This document shows, one piece after another, positions 16,653 through 24,830 of a stretch of DNA of 62,466 bases (position 1 is the stretch's first letter; every line of letters begins with the position of its first letter). The translations under genes were made by a program, and so were the position numbers. The stretch spans positions 1 through 62,466 of the forward strand of contig SCTZ01000190.1 of the NCBI GenBank assembly GCA_004297765.1. The letters are read 5' to 3'. Source of the DNA: Chloroflexota bacterium. GTDB lineage: Bacteria; Chloroflexota; Dehalococcoidia; FW602-bin16. The notes under the pieces are model-generated. The model did no database searches and was not told the DNA's origin. It saw nothing but the letters and a program-made list of their open reading frames with translations.

Positions 16653-17291
16653 TTATCTATTACACTCCTGGCCCGGAAGGGCGTAAAGCGTTAGTAGCTG
16701 TACAATCTCCTGTACCGCTTCCTGCGGAGTCCGTATCAGGGCCAGGTCATTGAGCTGTGCCTCAACGCTATTCACGACTGGGAATTTGCCACCTGGAAAC
16801 TCCGTGTTCCAGTATCGTACCGCCGCACCGAAGGCATCCAGTTCTCTTCCCAGACAACTGTATGGTGGGTCGTCGCTCTTGCCCAGGATGCCAATGTCAC
16901 GCACGTGTGTTCCCTCATGGATGAGAATCGCCCCCAAAGTACGAGGGTCGGCGTTTCGATAGGCACTGTCCACAACAATGACCGGAACCCCCAGGACGGA
17001 GGTAGGGGAGAACCCTCCGACCGCACCTGGTGGCAGAGGAAACAACTCATCCGTAAAACCGACGACTGCGCCGGAGCTTACGATTGCGTTGGCGATGATG
17101 GATCCCTCTACACCGCTGTTTGCGATAGTACTGAGTGGTAGTTGCAGTCCCGGTGAGATCAGTGGGGCCGGAGTATTGACCTGGCCCGAAGCATGTTCTT
17201 CAACATCAGAAGCGTAGGTGCCCGCTGGGACCATCACAACCGACACAAGTAAAAGCATGAAAACGCTCGTGATTGTCAGTAGTTTGCGCAT
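16653..17291 (-). CDS. secreted protein with HExxH-type motif
   Basis: A 212-aa protein with a clear signal peptide (LLTITSVFMLLLVSVVMVPAG) and a mature part of about 180 residues. The motif ILIHEGTHVRD is an HExxH zinc-binding site typical of metallopeptidases, and ELDAFGAAVRYW downstream could supply the third ligand. I do not recognise the family. ATG 17291 has an AAAGGAGA ribosome-binding site and starts exactly at the signal peptide. It stands alone between two toxin-antitoxin modules. Confidence 0.7.
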   Translation of the reverse strand: MRKLLTITSVFMLLLVSVVMVPAGTYASDVEEHASGQVNTPAPLISPGLQLPLSTIANSGVEGSIIANAIVSSGAVVGFTDELFPLPPGAVGGFSPTSVLGVPVIVVDSAYRNADPRTLGAILIHEGTHVRDIGILGKSDDPPYSCLGRELDAFGAAVRYWNTEFPGGKFPVVNSVEAQLNDLALIRTPQEAVQEIVQLLTLYALPGQECNR

Positions 17292-17507
17292 TGCAGGCGT
17301 GAATCTCCTTTGGTCTTGCGTCGTGCCAGCTACACATAACATGGCCTCGCTCGGCCGTACAGCAAGTGACGGACCACATAGACATGCCGGAGTGGGCAAT
17401 GACGGTAGCTACGAGAGGATCAGACGGGGGGACTCCACAGCCCAGCCTCACGGGGCTGCACCATAGCACCGGTCCTACCGTGCTTTGATCTGGGCAGGTG
17501 GATGGTC

Positions 17508-17618
17508 CTATGGCGTAACCTCAAACACTTCGATCGTATCCCTGATCTCAAGCTCTGCCGGCCTAGTTAGCTTACGTACTTCTCTCTTCAGCAAATGGCG
17601 TTCAGACGCCAGAAACTA
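17508..17618 (-). pseudogene. short C-terminal coding remnant
   Basis: A 36-codon stretch, stop included in the range, reads ASERHLLKREVRKL and TRPAELEIRDTIEVFEVTP, which looks protein-like. It is closed upstream by a stop and has no start or ribosome-binding site. It is probably the tail of a lost gene; the family is unknown. The rest of 17292-17732 shows nothing else I can support. Confidence 0.3.
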
Positions 17619-17732
17619 AGCACAGGCATCTCGATTGGTGCTGGCAACCGCATATCGCCCTAGTTCCCCCCCACGTTTGATGCTCCACCCGATGACCTAG
17701 CACCGACAGGTGTGGGAAAACCACAGAAAGCA

Positions 17733-17765
17733 TTGCTTATTAGGCTGGGCTAGTGTATAGTACAC
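17733..17765 (+). promoter_or_regulatory. promoter and operator of the XRE/ImmA-IrrE operon
   Basis: TTGCTT (17733-17738), 17-base spacer, TATAGT (17756-17761). The -10 lies inside the inverted repeat GTGTA-TAG-TACAC (17753-17765), a likely binding site for the XRE protein encoded just downstream (autoregulation inferred). Confidence 0.6.
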
Positions 17766-17806
17766 ACGTAGATACGTTGTTCACCCCCTGAAAGGAGGCT
17801 CCGACC

Positions 17807-18154
17807 ATGTTAACCAGAGAGGAGTTGGGCCGGAGGATCGCCAGAGAAAGACAGCGGGCTGGACTGACGCAGGAGCAGCTCGCCTCGGCGCTGGGCTTGG
17901 AGCGCACCGCTATTACTCGCATTGAACAGGGGCGGCAGGGCGTAGATACGCTTCAGTTGAGTGCTATCGCGCAGGCCGTGGGTCGTCCACCAGTTATCTT
18001 TTTTGAGTCAGATGAGGAACGGTCGCTGGAGGTTATCCTGCGAGCGCCTGATGCACGTCGCGAGGATGTACGCCAGCAACTGGAGTGGCTCACAGAGTTT
18101 ATCCGGGATTACGAGTTTCTGCTGGATCTCACATCTGGGGTGCAGGCCAAATGA
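17807..18154 (+). CDS. XRE-family helix-turn-helix regulator/antitoxin
   Basis: A 115-aa protein. Residues 1-60 are a classical XRE helix-turn-helix (RRIARERQRAGLTQEQLA, then LERTAITRIEQGRQG). The remainder is a helical tail. It has an AAAGGAGG ribosome-binding site. Its TGA overlaps the ATG of the following ImmA/IrrE gene (ATGA), so the two are coupled. Together with a PIN-like third gene this is a known three-part toxin-antitoxin arrangement. Confidence 0.88.
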   Translation: MLTREELGRRIARERQRAGLTQEQLASALGLERTAITRIEQGRQGVDTLQLSAIAQAVGRPPVIFFESDEERSLEVILRAPDARREDVRQQLEWLTEFIRDYEFLLDLTSGVQAK

Positions 18155-18960
18155 TGTCAGTATCGTCCCGTCCGTACTACATAGATGAAGCAGAGGGGCG
18201 CGCTCTCGCCGTACGCGGCCAACTTGGGCTGGGCTCTGATGCGTCGGGCAACGTTTTCGAACTTATGGGGCATCTTGGACTGAACGTCGTGCGTTGGCCG
18301 ATGAGGGCAGATGGACCTGATGGCTTCTACATTCGCAAGGGCGAGCTTGCCGTTATTGCGGTCAATAGTGACAAACGTCTCGGGCGACAGCGGTTTACCG
18401 TATGCCATGAACTGGGCCATCATCTCTTCGACAGGCAGAGTTGCATCGATCGCGATATCTTCGATACCAAGAATGTCCCAGAACGCCGCGCCAACGCTTT
18501 TGCAGCCTACTTCCTGATGCCACGAGAAGGCGTGCAGAGGTGGATCGAGCGAAGCTACGGCCGCGGACAGCGTCCTGGCACCCTGGATGCTGCGACCATG
18601 GTTCATCTGGGGCACCACTTTGGTGCCAGTTTCGAAGCGACTCTCTACCACCTTCACAATCTGGGGCGCCTCCGCCAGCATGAAGTCGAGGAACTAAAGA
18701 AAGTGCAGCCAGAGCGCATAGCACGCCGAATGGGATACGATCTGGCGATCGAGGAGCAGGAATGGGGGCGGGCGGTTTTGCCTCCGGATTTCGTTCGTCG
18801 CGCCCTTCAAGCCTATGCTTCCGGTGATATATCGTTAGCGCGTCTGGCGGAACTTCTTCGGACTGATGAGCGTTCAGCCAGACAGTTAGCTGAAGAGGCG
18901 GGGGCTGAGCCAGCGGCCCCAGCGATCGAGGATATTATTGACGAGGCTCGTCGTGCTTAG
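18151..18960 (+). CDS. ImmA/IrrE-family metallopeptidase
   Basis: A 269-aa protein. The zinc motif is in FTVCHELGHHLF (HExxH), followed by NAFAAYFLMP, typical of COG2856 ImmA/IrrE proteases that cleave XRE repressors. The C-terminal third (RRALQAYASGDISLARLAELL) is a second helix-turn-helix-like segment. ATG 18151 overlaps the XRE stop; an earlier in-frame start would lie inside the XRE gene. It is followed by the remains of a PIN-domain gene. Confidence 0.88.
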   Translation: MMSVSSRPYYIDEAEGRALAVRGQLGLGSDASGNVFELMGHLGLNVVRWPMRADGPDGFYIRKGELAVIAVNSDKRLGRQRFTVCHELGHHLFDRQSCIDRDIFDTKNVPERRANAFAAYFLMPREGVQRWIERSYGRGQRPGTLDAATMVHLGHHFGASFEATLYHLHNLGRLRQHEVEELKKVQPERIARRMGYDLAIEEQEWGRAVLPPDFVRRALQAYASGDISLARLAELLRTDERSARQLAEEAGAEPAAPAIEDIIDEARRA

Positions 18961-18989
18961 ACTCGAAGACACTGAGTGGGCGACGAGTG

Positions 18990-19118
18990 ATGCCTGAAGG
19001 TGATGTCGTCTTCGATACCACCTGCGTCTTCTACATGACGGTGACTGGCCATGATCACCTTCTGGCGGAGCGGTATGGCGGCCGCTGCTATCTGCCACAC
19101 AAGCTGGAAAGACCGTGA
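18990..19118 (+). pseudogene. truncated PIN-domain toxin, third gene of the module
   Basis: The 42-codon frame MPEGDVVFDTTCVFYMTVTG continues HDHLLAERYGGRCYLPHKLE and then stops. This is the beginning of a PIN fold (the DTT after the first strand, then LL-E-YGGR-Y-P) as found downstream of XRE-ImmA/IrrE pairs. About two thirds of the domain, including the later acidic active-site residues, is missing. The following sequence is AT-rich and unrelated, so the gene was probably cut off when the VanZ-like gene arrived. Confidence 0.6.
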
Positions 19119-19167
19119 TGGTGCGGGTATCAGCACGCGACGAGGAGGGAGCGAAAGTATAAACACT

Positions 19168-19716
19168 ATGGGATTCGTAACGTATTTTGATTTATTAACT
19201 ATATTTCTTTTTGGTTTGATTTGGATTGGTATCGTCACGTTTCTTCGATTAAAGAAAAAGAAAAGCTTCGTATATTTGATATTCCTCACCATATTCTACG
19301 CCTACCTATTTAAGGTTCTGGATTACACACTATTTCAATTCCAATCTCTACTTCTTCTAAAGTACTTTAAGCCAGACCTTATCCTGCAGGGACAAGCGGC
19401 TGGGGAAAATATGAATCCCACTCCGCTTATCACGCTCACTCTTGAGGATCTGGAAACCTCACTTCTCAACATTCTGCTTCTGATTCCTTTCGGCTTCGGA
19501 CTGCCATTCATTATGGATCTTCGCATGAAGAAGATAGTTGTTATGGGAGCGCTCTTTAGTATCATTATCGAGCTTCTGCAGCTGATAACGGGATTCATGG
19601 CAAAAATTACTTTCCGGATTGCCGACATCAACGATGTGATATTCAATACAGTTGGTGTCGCGATCGGCTATTGGGCGTTTGTGATTCTCGCAAAGTGGGT
19701 GCGCTCGAGGAACTGA
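19168..19716 (+). CDS. VanZ-family membrane protein
   Basis: A 182-aa protein with four or five hydrophobic helices. The C-terminal half carries VanZ hallmarks: NILLLIPFGFGLPFI, an acidic IIELLQLITG helix and RIADINDVIFNTVGVAIGYW. VanZ proteins confer some glycopeptide tolerance by an unknown route. ATG 19168 is the best start; a GAGGAGGG lies 18 bases upstream, a little far. The gene is markedly richer in A+T than its neighbours, suggesting recent acquisition. Confidence 0.75.
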   Translation: MGFVTYFDLLTIFLFGLIWIGIVTFLRLKKKKSFVYLIFLTIFYAYLFKVLDYTLFQFQSLLLLKYFKPDLILQGQAAGENMNPTPLITLTLEDLETSLLNILLLIPFGFGLPFIMDLRMKKIVVMGALFSIIIELLQLITGFMAKITFRIADINDVIFNTVGVAIGYWAFVILAKWVRSRN

Positions 19717-19804
19717 ATAAATATAGTTATTGCAGCAATCATGGTTATCGCTGCCTCTGCGGGTGCGCTTTGCGATGCGTTAGTGTAATTGCGAAAAGCT
19801 GTAC

Positions 19805-19954
19805 TTAGTCAGCAAAGGTAATCTGGCTAGAATAGTCAGCAAAGTCTCTCCGAAATGGAACGGCGTACTCTCTTGGCAAGATGATCCTATGCACATTGGT
19901 CAGCTCGAAGTGAATATCTTGTAGCGCTCGCCACTCACGTTCCATGTAGTAGTT
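19805..19954 (-). pseudogene. remnant resembling an abortive-infection (AbiGi-like) protein
   Basis: A 49-codon stretch ends at the stop at 19805 and reads NYYMEREWRALQDIHFEL, then RIILPREYAVPFRRDF. The Y-EREWR motif and following strand resemble the C-terminal part of AbiGi-type proteins, from memory. The upstream part is absent, so this is a fragment. Confidence 0.35.
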
Positions 19955-19955
19955 C

Positions 19956-20153
19956 GTGTCTCCGCCATCGCGCCCTCCCGGCAAGAAGCTACTTGATTTG
20001 CTGCTGATCATGATGGGGGCGGGAATCTATGCACTGTTGCAGACCAGTCTGATGGTCTTTGTCTTTCAAGGGCTCCAGGATTCTCTGATCTGGCTTCTCA
20101 GCCTCATGTTGATCCTAGCCGTCATCGCGGTGACATCATACCGGTATCGTTAA
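19956..20153 (+). CDS. possible small two-helix membrane protein or fragment
   Basis: The frame contains two hydrophobic stretches (LLDLLLIMMGAGIYALLQTS and LIWLLSLMLILAVIAVTSY). There is no convincing ribosome-binding site and the N-terminal residues overlap the remnant on the other strand. It could be the tail of a lost membrane protein. Confidence 0.25.
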   Translation: MSPPSRPPGKKLLDLLLIMMGAGIYALLQTSLMVFVFQGLQDSLIWLLSLMLILAVIAVTSYRYR

Positions 20154-20215
20154 CGCAACTGACGTCGCCATCCAAGTGGTCATCGAACGAAACGAGGGTG
20201 CCACGTATCTCGCGC

Positions 20216-21376
20216 TCAAAATGCCCCCGATGGGAAAGACCCCCATCCGTCTGCTGGAGCAGTCTGCGTGATGATATCTCGCACCTTTTCAAGCATTTCG
20301 CGGTTATGCGAATAGGCTATCACGCCACGATGCTGGAGTTGCCCGACAACAACGCCCGGATGCACCTTCATTTGTTCAGCAAAGACTCGTATCTTCACCT
20401 TGGAATAGTGCGGGCGTACACGCGCAATGAATGCCTCGAGAGCATCATGAGGTACCAGCGTTTCCGCTGCAAACAGGTCGGCTTTTTTCTCTTCAGGAGG
20501 CTCATGCTTGTCCCGCGTCTCGGTTTCTGGCTGAGCTCGCCCAGTTACCAAATCGGTATCCAAGGTAACCTGGTCCCTGCCATCGCCATTCATCACGTGA
20601 CAAAGTTCGTGCATCAGTGTGTGCCAGAAGGCGTCAATACGGTCAAACCGTATTGACATGGCTATCACAGGCGATTCCTCGTTCAGCCAGAAACACGCGC
20701 CATCGATGCGTGTCTTCGGAAGGTGCTCGACAACCAGGAACCGAATGCCCGCATCCGCCAGAACGGCCGGAACGTGTTTGATGGCATCCAAGCTTGGTAA
20801 CAGATCCCGTAGGCGATCGATGGACTCCAAGATGCGTTCGGGCGAGAAAGCATTGTTGATAGGAATAGACTCCGCCAACTGCCGAGCCCGAAGGAGCCAG
20901 ACCATCTCGGCCGGTGACAGGCTACGACGATATGGCGTGGACTTCCTCGCGGCAAATGATAGCAAGTCTGGCTCCTTATCCAGGTCGTCAGTCCTTAAGA
21001 AGTCCAGTATACGCTTTTCGAGAACGTCCACATTCTCCGAAGGCTCGATCCACCGCCGCTTGATCATCTCACGTACTGGAACCTTGGCATAAAGACGGGC
21101 ACGCCTTGTCACGCCATCATCTTGATCGGGCGTGCGCGAAAGCCGATATGCGGACTCAAGATTCAGCCAGTACTGAGCACTTGTGCCAAACGCATCTCCG
21201 AGACCCTTGGCAGTCTCAGGTGTGATACCCCGCTTACCAGATATGATCTCGTTGACCACGGTCAAAGGACGCCCAAGAATCTCGGCCAACTCGATCTGCG
21301 TCCAGTCGCGAGCCTCCAACTCCTCCTTGATAAACTCTCCTGGCGGAAAGACCTCGGCAGCTCTTCTCTCTCCCAT
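20216..21376 (-). CDS. higA: HigA antitoxin fused to an ImmA/IrrE-type domain
   Basis: About 386 aa. The N-terminus is a HigA/VapI helix-turn-helix (PPGEFIKEELEARDWTQIEL, then LGRPLTVVNEIISGKRGIT). A long helical middle precedes a metallopeptidase-like domain with HTLMHELCHVMNG (HExxH) near residue 270. It should bind and neutralise HigB and repress the operon; the peptidase-like part may let the antitoxin be regulated by proteolysis (inference). The start at 21376 is after the HigB stop; a longer frame would overlap higB. Toxin-first order is typical of higBA. Confidence 0.85.
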   Translation of the reverse strand: MGERRAAEVFPPGEFIKEELEARDWTQIELAEILGRPLTVVNEIISGKRGITPETAKGLGDAFGTSAQYWLNLESAYRLSRTPDQDDGVTRRARLYAKVPVREMIKRRWIEPSENVDVLEKRILDFLRTDDLDKEPDLLSFAARKSTPYRRSLSPAEMVWLLRARQLAESIPINNAFSPERILESIDRLRDLLPSLDAIKHVPAVLADAGIRFLVVEHLPKTRIDGACFWLNEESPVIAMSIRFDRIDAFWHTLMHELCHVMNGDGRDQVTLDTDLVTGRAQPETETRDKHEPPEEKKADLFAAETLVPHDALEAFIARVRPHYSKVKIRVFAEQMKVHPGVVVGQLQHRGVIAYSHNREMLEKVRDIITQTAPADGWGSFPSGAF

Positions 21377-21392
21377 GCTGCACCTGCTCTTT

Positions 21393-21689
21393 CTAGTGGT
21401 AGTCCTCGATGCCAATGATTGCGACTACCTTGCAGCTTGAACGGCCTTCGAGTTCGACGATAAGGCGATACTGGTCGTTGAGGCGCATAGAGTGCTGGTG
21501 CTGTCTGGTCCCTTTCAATTTCTCGAAGCGGAGCGACTTAACGTTACGGAGATCTCGCTCATCCACCGCTGCCCGTATTTGTTGCATCCGCTTGCGAAAA
21601 GCACTCTCGATTGCAGGGGCGAACCCCGCAGTATAGGTCAGGTCAGTCTCCAACTTGTCAAACCTATCGTCTTCGAAGCGTACGTCCAT
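21393..21689 (-). CDS. higB: HigB-type ribosome-dependent mRNA interferase toxin
   Basis: A 98-aa RelE-superfamily protein with the killer-protein pattern KSLRFEKLKG, HSMRLNDQYRLIVELE and a final VVAIIGIEDYH. It cleaves mRNA on the ribosome in known homologues. It precedes higA by 16 bases. The promoter is at 21698-21726, with the predicted transcript start almost at the AGGAGA ribosome-binding site. Confidence 0.9.
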   Translation of the reverse strand: MDVRFEDDRFDKLETDLTYTAGFAPAIESAFRKRMQQIRAAVDERDLRNVKSLRFEKLKGTRQHQHSMRLNDQYRLIVELEGRSSCKVVAIIGIEDYH

Positions 21690-21697
21690 CTCTCCTA

Positions 21698-21726
21698 ACT
21701 ATACCCCGTCTAGATAGCGCTGTCAA
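21698..21726 (-). promoter_or_regulatory. consensus promoter of higBA
   Basis: Minus strand: TTGACA (21721-21726), 17-base spacer, TATAGT (21698-21703). The start point falls near 21691, giving a leader of only a few bases before the higB ATG. Confidence 0.8.
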
Positions 21727-21792
21727 GGTGTGATTTCACGGCTTCAGTGAAAGGATGAAAGGATATGCCAGGGATTACCACAGCTCACCCGC

Positions 21793-24768
21793 CTAAGTTG
21801 ACCGCTGGATTTCCAGTTGGCTTTCCGCTTCCCATGCCTCGATGTATGGGCGAAGCCTATCATACGCATGGGCTAGCTTCTGTCTTCTCTCGATACGATC
21901 GTAAGGAATAACCGGTGTTTGCAGGACTTCCATCCAGCGTTGTGAGATAAGAGGCGTCCTGACTATCTGACTCTCCTTGCGAAATAGCTGAGCACAGAAG
22001 ATATACGGGAAGTCATTGCCCCCTTGTTGGAAGTACATTTCCATGAGGCGTTGAAACTCCTGAGTATTCTCGGTGGCGTCTGTCAGAGACACCAAAGTCC
22101 ATCCATCGTTCTGCCAAAGAGGCTTATCCAAAGGCAACCTTGGATTAGGCTGCAGATCCCGTCTCATAAAGATGCTGCCAAGTTGCCAACCTACAATGTC
22201 ATGCATACTGCTTTGGAACTTACTAGCGTAATTCGCTGCATCCTGTGCTGTGAAGGACTCGGACAATGTGACTGTCTGCTGCTTTAATGCCGCCTCTAGC
22301 TCCAAATCGCGGTTGGATTGAGGAGTTCCTGAGCTAGTGTCCCAACCCAACAACACTATTTGACCTGATGAGCATTTTTGTAGCAGCCACGGCTCACATA
22401 GAGTGATACCCTCAGGTGCGCTAGCCAGTGGCGCGAGATGACCAGGTCCAGGTCCGATGTGGAAGCCAGGGTATCTCGCTCTTAGATACAACTCTGGCAT
22501 AGCCCCACACCCTATCGGCGTAGTGGGACCGGTTACTAAGACAAACGCAAGAAAATCGTCCAACATGCTTTCCAGCAGCGCTTGCTGGAAAGGGAATTGC
22601 CGAGTGAGACCGTTGCGTCGTAGATTGAGTGGCAGGAGCCCATTTGGATCAAAGCACGAGCAGCTTGGAGGCGAGAAATGAAGATTCGGGGTTGGGGCCA
22701 AATTGAGTTGCTCGTACACCGGGCGAACAACTGGTAGAGTGGTAGAGGGGCGATGATTCCGCTGAACAATGATGATACCGTTGCATGTAAGGGGAGGCGC
22801 ACTACCGTATGTCCATTGGATGTCCTGAAACCCACTGTACGTTATCCTCCGCCAACCTGGTGAAAGGAGAGAACCCGATTCAGGCAACTCCGAGCGCTGA
22901 ACGAGGGGCGTCTTTAGTATTGGAGTGCGCGTCACACAAGAAAGAACTCTTGGCCACTCTGAGGCCGAGGCTCTAACCTGGTCAGAACGAAGGATTGCAG
23001 TGACATCGTCTATCTCAACAAATCTCTTGACCGAAGGCTGTCGCAGAGCATACCAGTCCCAATCTTCATCATACTCTAGCAGCTGGCAGAGCACCAGCTC
23101 GTCAATCTTCACTCCTATGGTTGTGCCAACGTCACGGTTTGCCTTTCCTAGCTCAATTACTTCATCATCAATTGAGGCTTCGAACTCGACACCAACTTCT
23201 TCGTCAGGATGCCGTGTTGATACGGAGATCCGATCGCCCAGCAAGAACGTTGCGAATACACCTACTCCAAATCTACCGGAGCGTAGGACTCGCGAGTTCC
23301 CCTCTTCGGTCTCGAAGACTTTTCGCCAGCTTGCACTACGCCGCAGAGTTGCGCCTGCCTTCAGAAAATAATTCTGGATGGTGTCAGCGGTCATGCCGAT
23401 GCCTCTGTCACTAACCACAAGCCAGAATGAGCCATCGCTCTCTTGCTTCAGGGTGATGATTACGTCTGCTTCTTGGCATGCCCGTACCACATCTTGTTTA
23501 TCCCCACGAATCCTCAGATACTCATCAAGCTCTCTAACGGCATCAACGGCGTTTTGGACAAGTTCACGGACGCCGATGGCAGGTTCCTTGCCGTACAAAG
23601 GCTCGACGAGGAGCTTCATCACTTCTACCCCTGCCACGTCGAAGGCTGCACGACGAGGGAAATATTCTACCTGCTGTGCAAAGCCCTCCTCATCATCAAG
23701 GTTTGAGGTCACACGCCGGATGGTGAGCCCTAGAGTATCCAATCCCTCAGTCGTGTACCGGCTGTACAGTTCCCCTAGCACAGCCCACGACGAATCCAGC
23801 TCTGACTGAATCCCGGTGAGAAGTTCCTTCAGACGCAAGTATATGCCCACGCCGTCAGGCTTGCAGTGCACGAAGAGCGATTCCACGTCTGCGTCAGTCC
23901 TAGCATCTTTGATTGCTTGATGGGCGCTCCATTCTCTCGCGGAGATCGGGCTGCGCAAGCTTTTCACTGACAACAATTGCTCGGGTGCGCGTGTTGCCTC
24001 GACCTGGAGGTAGTCCGCAACCCGCACCACTGCCATGAGGAAGACTGGGTGGATTTGTCTGTATTGGCGCTCATTGTAATGGGTTCTCAAATAATCGAAA
24101 GTACCACGGAGAGGCATACCGTGGCTTCTTGCTACGACCCCTGCAATATCATTGAACTCATCATCGAAGCCTTGTGGCGCCAGCTGTCCTGATGTGGGAC
24201 CAGGCATTCCATTGATGGCAATTTGGTGAGCTAGCCGATGGTGATGGCGTCGGATGAACTCACCGATCAGCTTCAGTTGTTCCTCTGTCCATAGCTGAGG
24301 CTCCTTTAAGTCTGGAATATTGATAGGGTCAGGGCTGCCAAATAGGTTCTGCAACGCTCGACCATCAAAACGTTTGGCTTCCATAACATAGTCTGCCCAG
24401 AGCACATTCCACGGTTCGTCTTTGAACTTTTCAACAATGCGCCATTGTTGATTAGTTGAGACCAATCTAACGAACCCATCTTTGGTTAGGTGCATTGCCA
24501 CATCATGCAGTAGACAAGCCAAGACGAGAACCGCGGCATCCTCGGCTGTGATGACGCCAGCTGGATCCCTGATGAGAAAAGCTGCCGCCCGCATGACTCC
24601 CTCAACATGGTCTATGCCGTGGTCGGTATATTCCGGAAAGAAGACCGTCTTGTTGTCTTCCAGCAGCGCTTTGAAGGCTTGCAGTGACAGGTCAACGGCC
24701 CCTCTTAGCTGCGTGTCTCGTGCTAGAATTCCTTCCAAAAAGGTGGGAATCTCTATCGTCGTTGTCAT
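21793..24768 (-). CDS. HD-domain plus GHKL (Hsp90-like) ATPase, candidate defence protein
   Basis: A 991-aa protein. The N-terminal 260 residues form a metal-dependent HD phosphohydrolase fold (His50/His54 in TDHGIDH, His88-Asp89 in LLHD, HHHRLAH at 175-181, Asp252 in RVADYL). A GHKL/Hsp90-type ATPase follows: RELVQNAVDA (401-410), DRGIG (454-458), GRFGVG (498-503). The remaining 470 residues are not recognised. It is the last gene of the strand run hsdR-hsdS-hsdM-two-TM-this gene, 62 bases after the two-TM gene. GHKL ATPases of the MORC/Hsp90 type are known beside restriction systems. Coupling of a nucleotide hydrolase, an ATP-driven clamp and a membrane partner is inferred. Confidence 0.8.
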   Translation of the reverse strand: MTTTIEIPTFLEGILARDTQLRGAVDLSLQAFKALLEDNKTVFFPEYTDHGIDHVEGVMRAAAFLIRDPAGVITAEDAAVLVLACLLHDVAMHLTKDGFVRLVSTNQQWRIVEKFKDEPWNVLWADYVMEAKRFDGRALQNLFGSPDPINIPDLKEPQLWTEEQLKLIGEFIRRHHHRLAHQIAINGMPGPTSGQLAPQGFDDEFNDIAGVVARSHGMPLRGTFDYLRTHYNERQYRQIHPVFLMAVVRVADYLQVEATRAPEQLLSVKSLRSPISAREWSAHQAIKDARTDADVESLFVHCKPDGVGIYLRLKELLTGIQSELDSSWAVLGELYSRYTTEGLDTLGLTIRRVTSNLDDEEGFAQQVEYFPRRAAFDVAGVEVMKLLVEPLYGKEPAIGVRELVQNAVDAVRELDEYLRIRGDKQDVVRACQEADVIITLKQESDGSFWLVVSDRGIGMTADTIQNYFLKAGATLRRSASWRKVFETEEGNSRVLRSGRFGVGVFATFLLGDRISVSTRHPDEEVGVEFEASIDDEVIELGKANRDVGTTIGVKIDELVLCQLLEYDEDWDWYALRQPSVKRFVEIDDVTAILRSDQVRASASEWPRVLSCVTRTPILKTPLVQRSELPESGSLLSPGWRRITYSGFQDIQWTYGSAPPLTCNGIIIVQRNHRPSTTLPVVRPVYEQLNLAPTPNLHFSPPSCSCFDPNGLLPLNLRRNGLTRQFPFQQALLESMLDDFLAFVLVTGPTTPIGCGAMPELYLRARYPGFHIGPGPGHLAPLASAPEGITLCEPWLLQKCSSGQIVLLGWDTSSGTPQSNRDLELEAALKQQTVTLSESFTAQDAANYASKFQSSMHDIVGWQLGSIFMRRDLQPNPRLPLDKPLWQNDGWTLVSLTDATENTQEFQRLMEMYFQQGGNDFPYIFCAQLFRKESQIVRTPLISQRWMEVLQTPVIPYDRIERRQKLAHAYDRLRPYIEAWEAESQLEIQRST

Positions 24769-24830
24769 TACAGACTGGCTCCTTCTGTGTTCGCTTCACC
24801 GACTACCCAGGATTCCTCTCGTGAGAAGAC

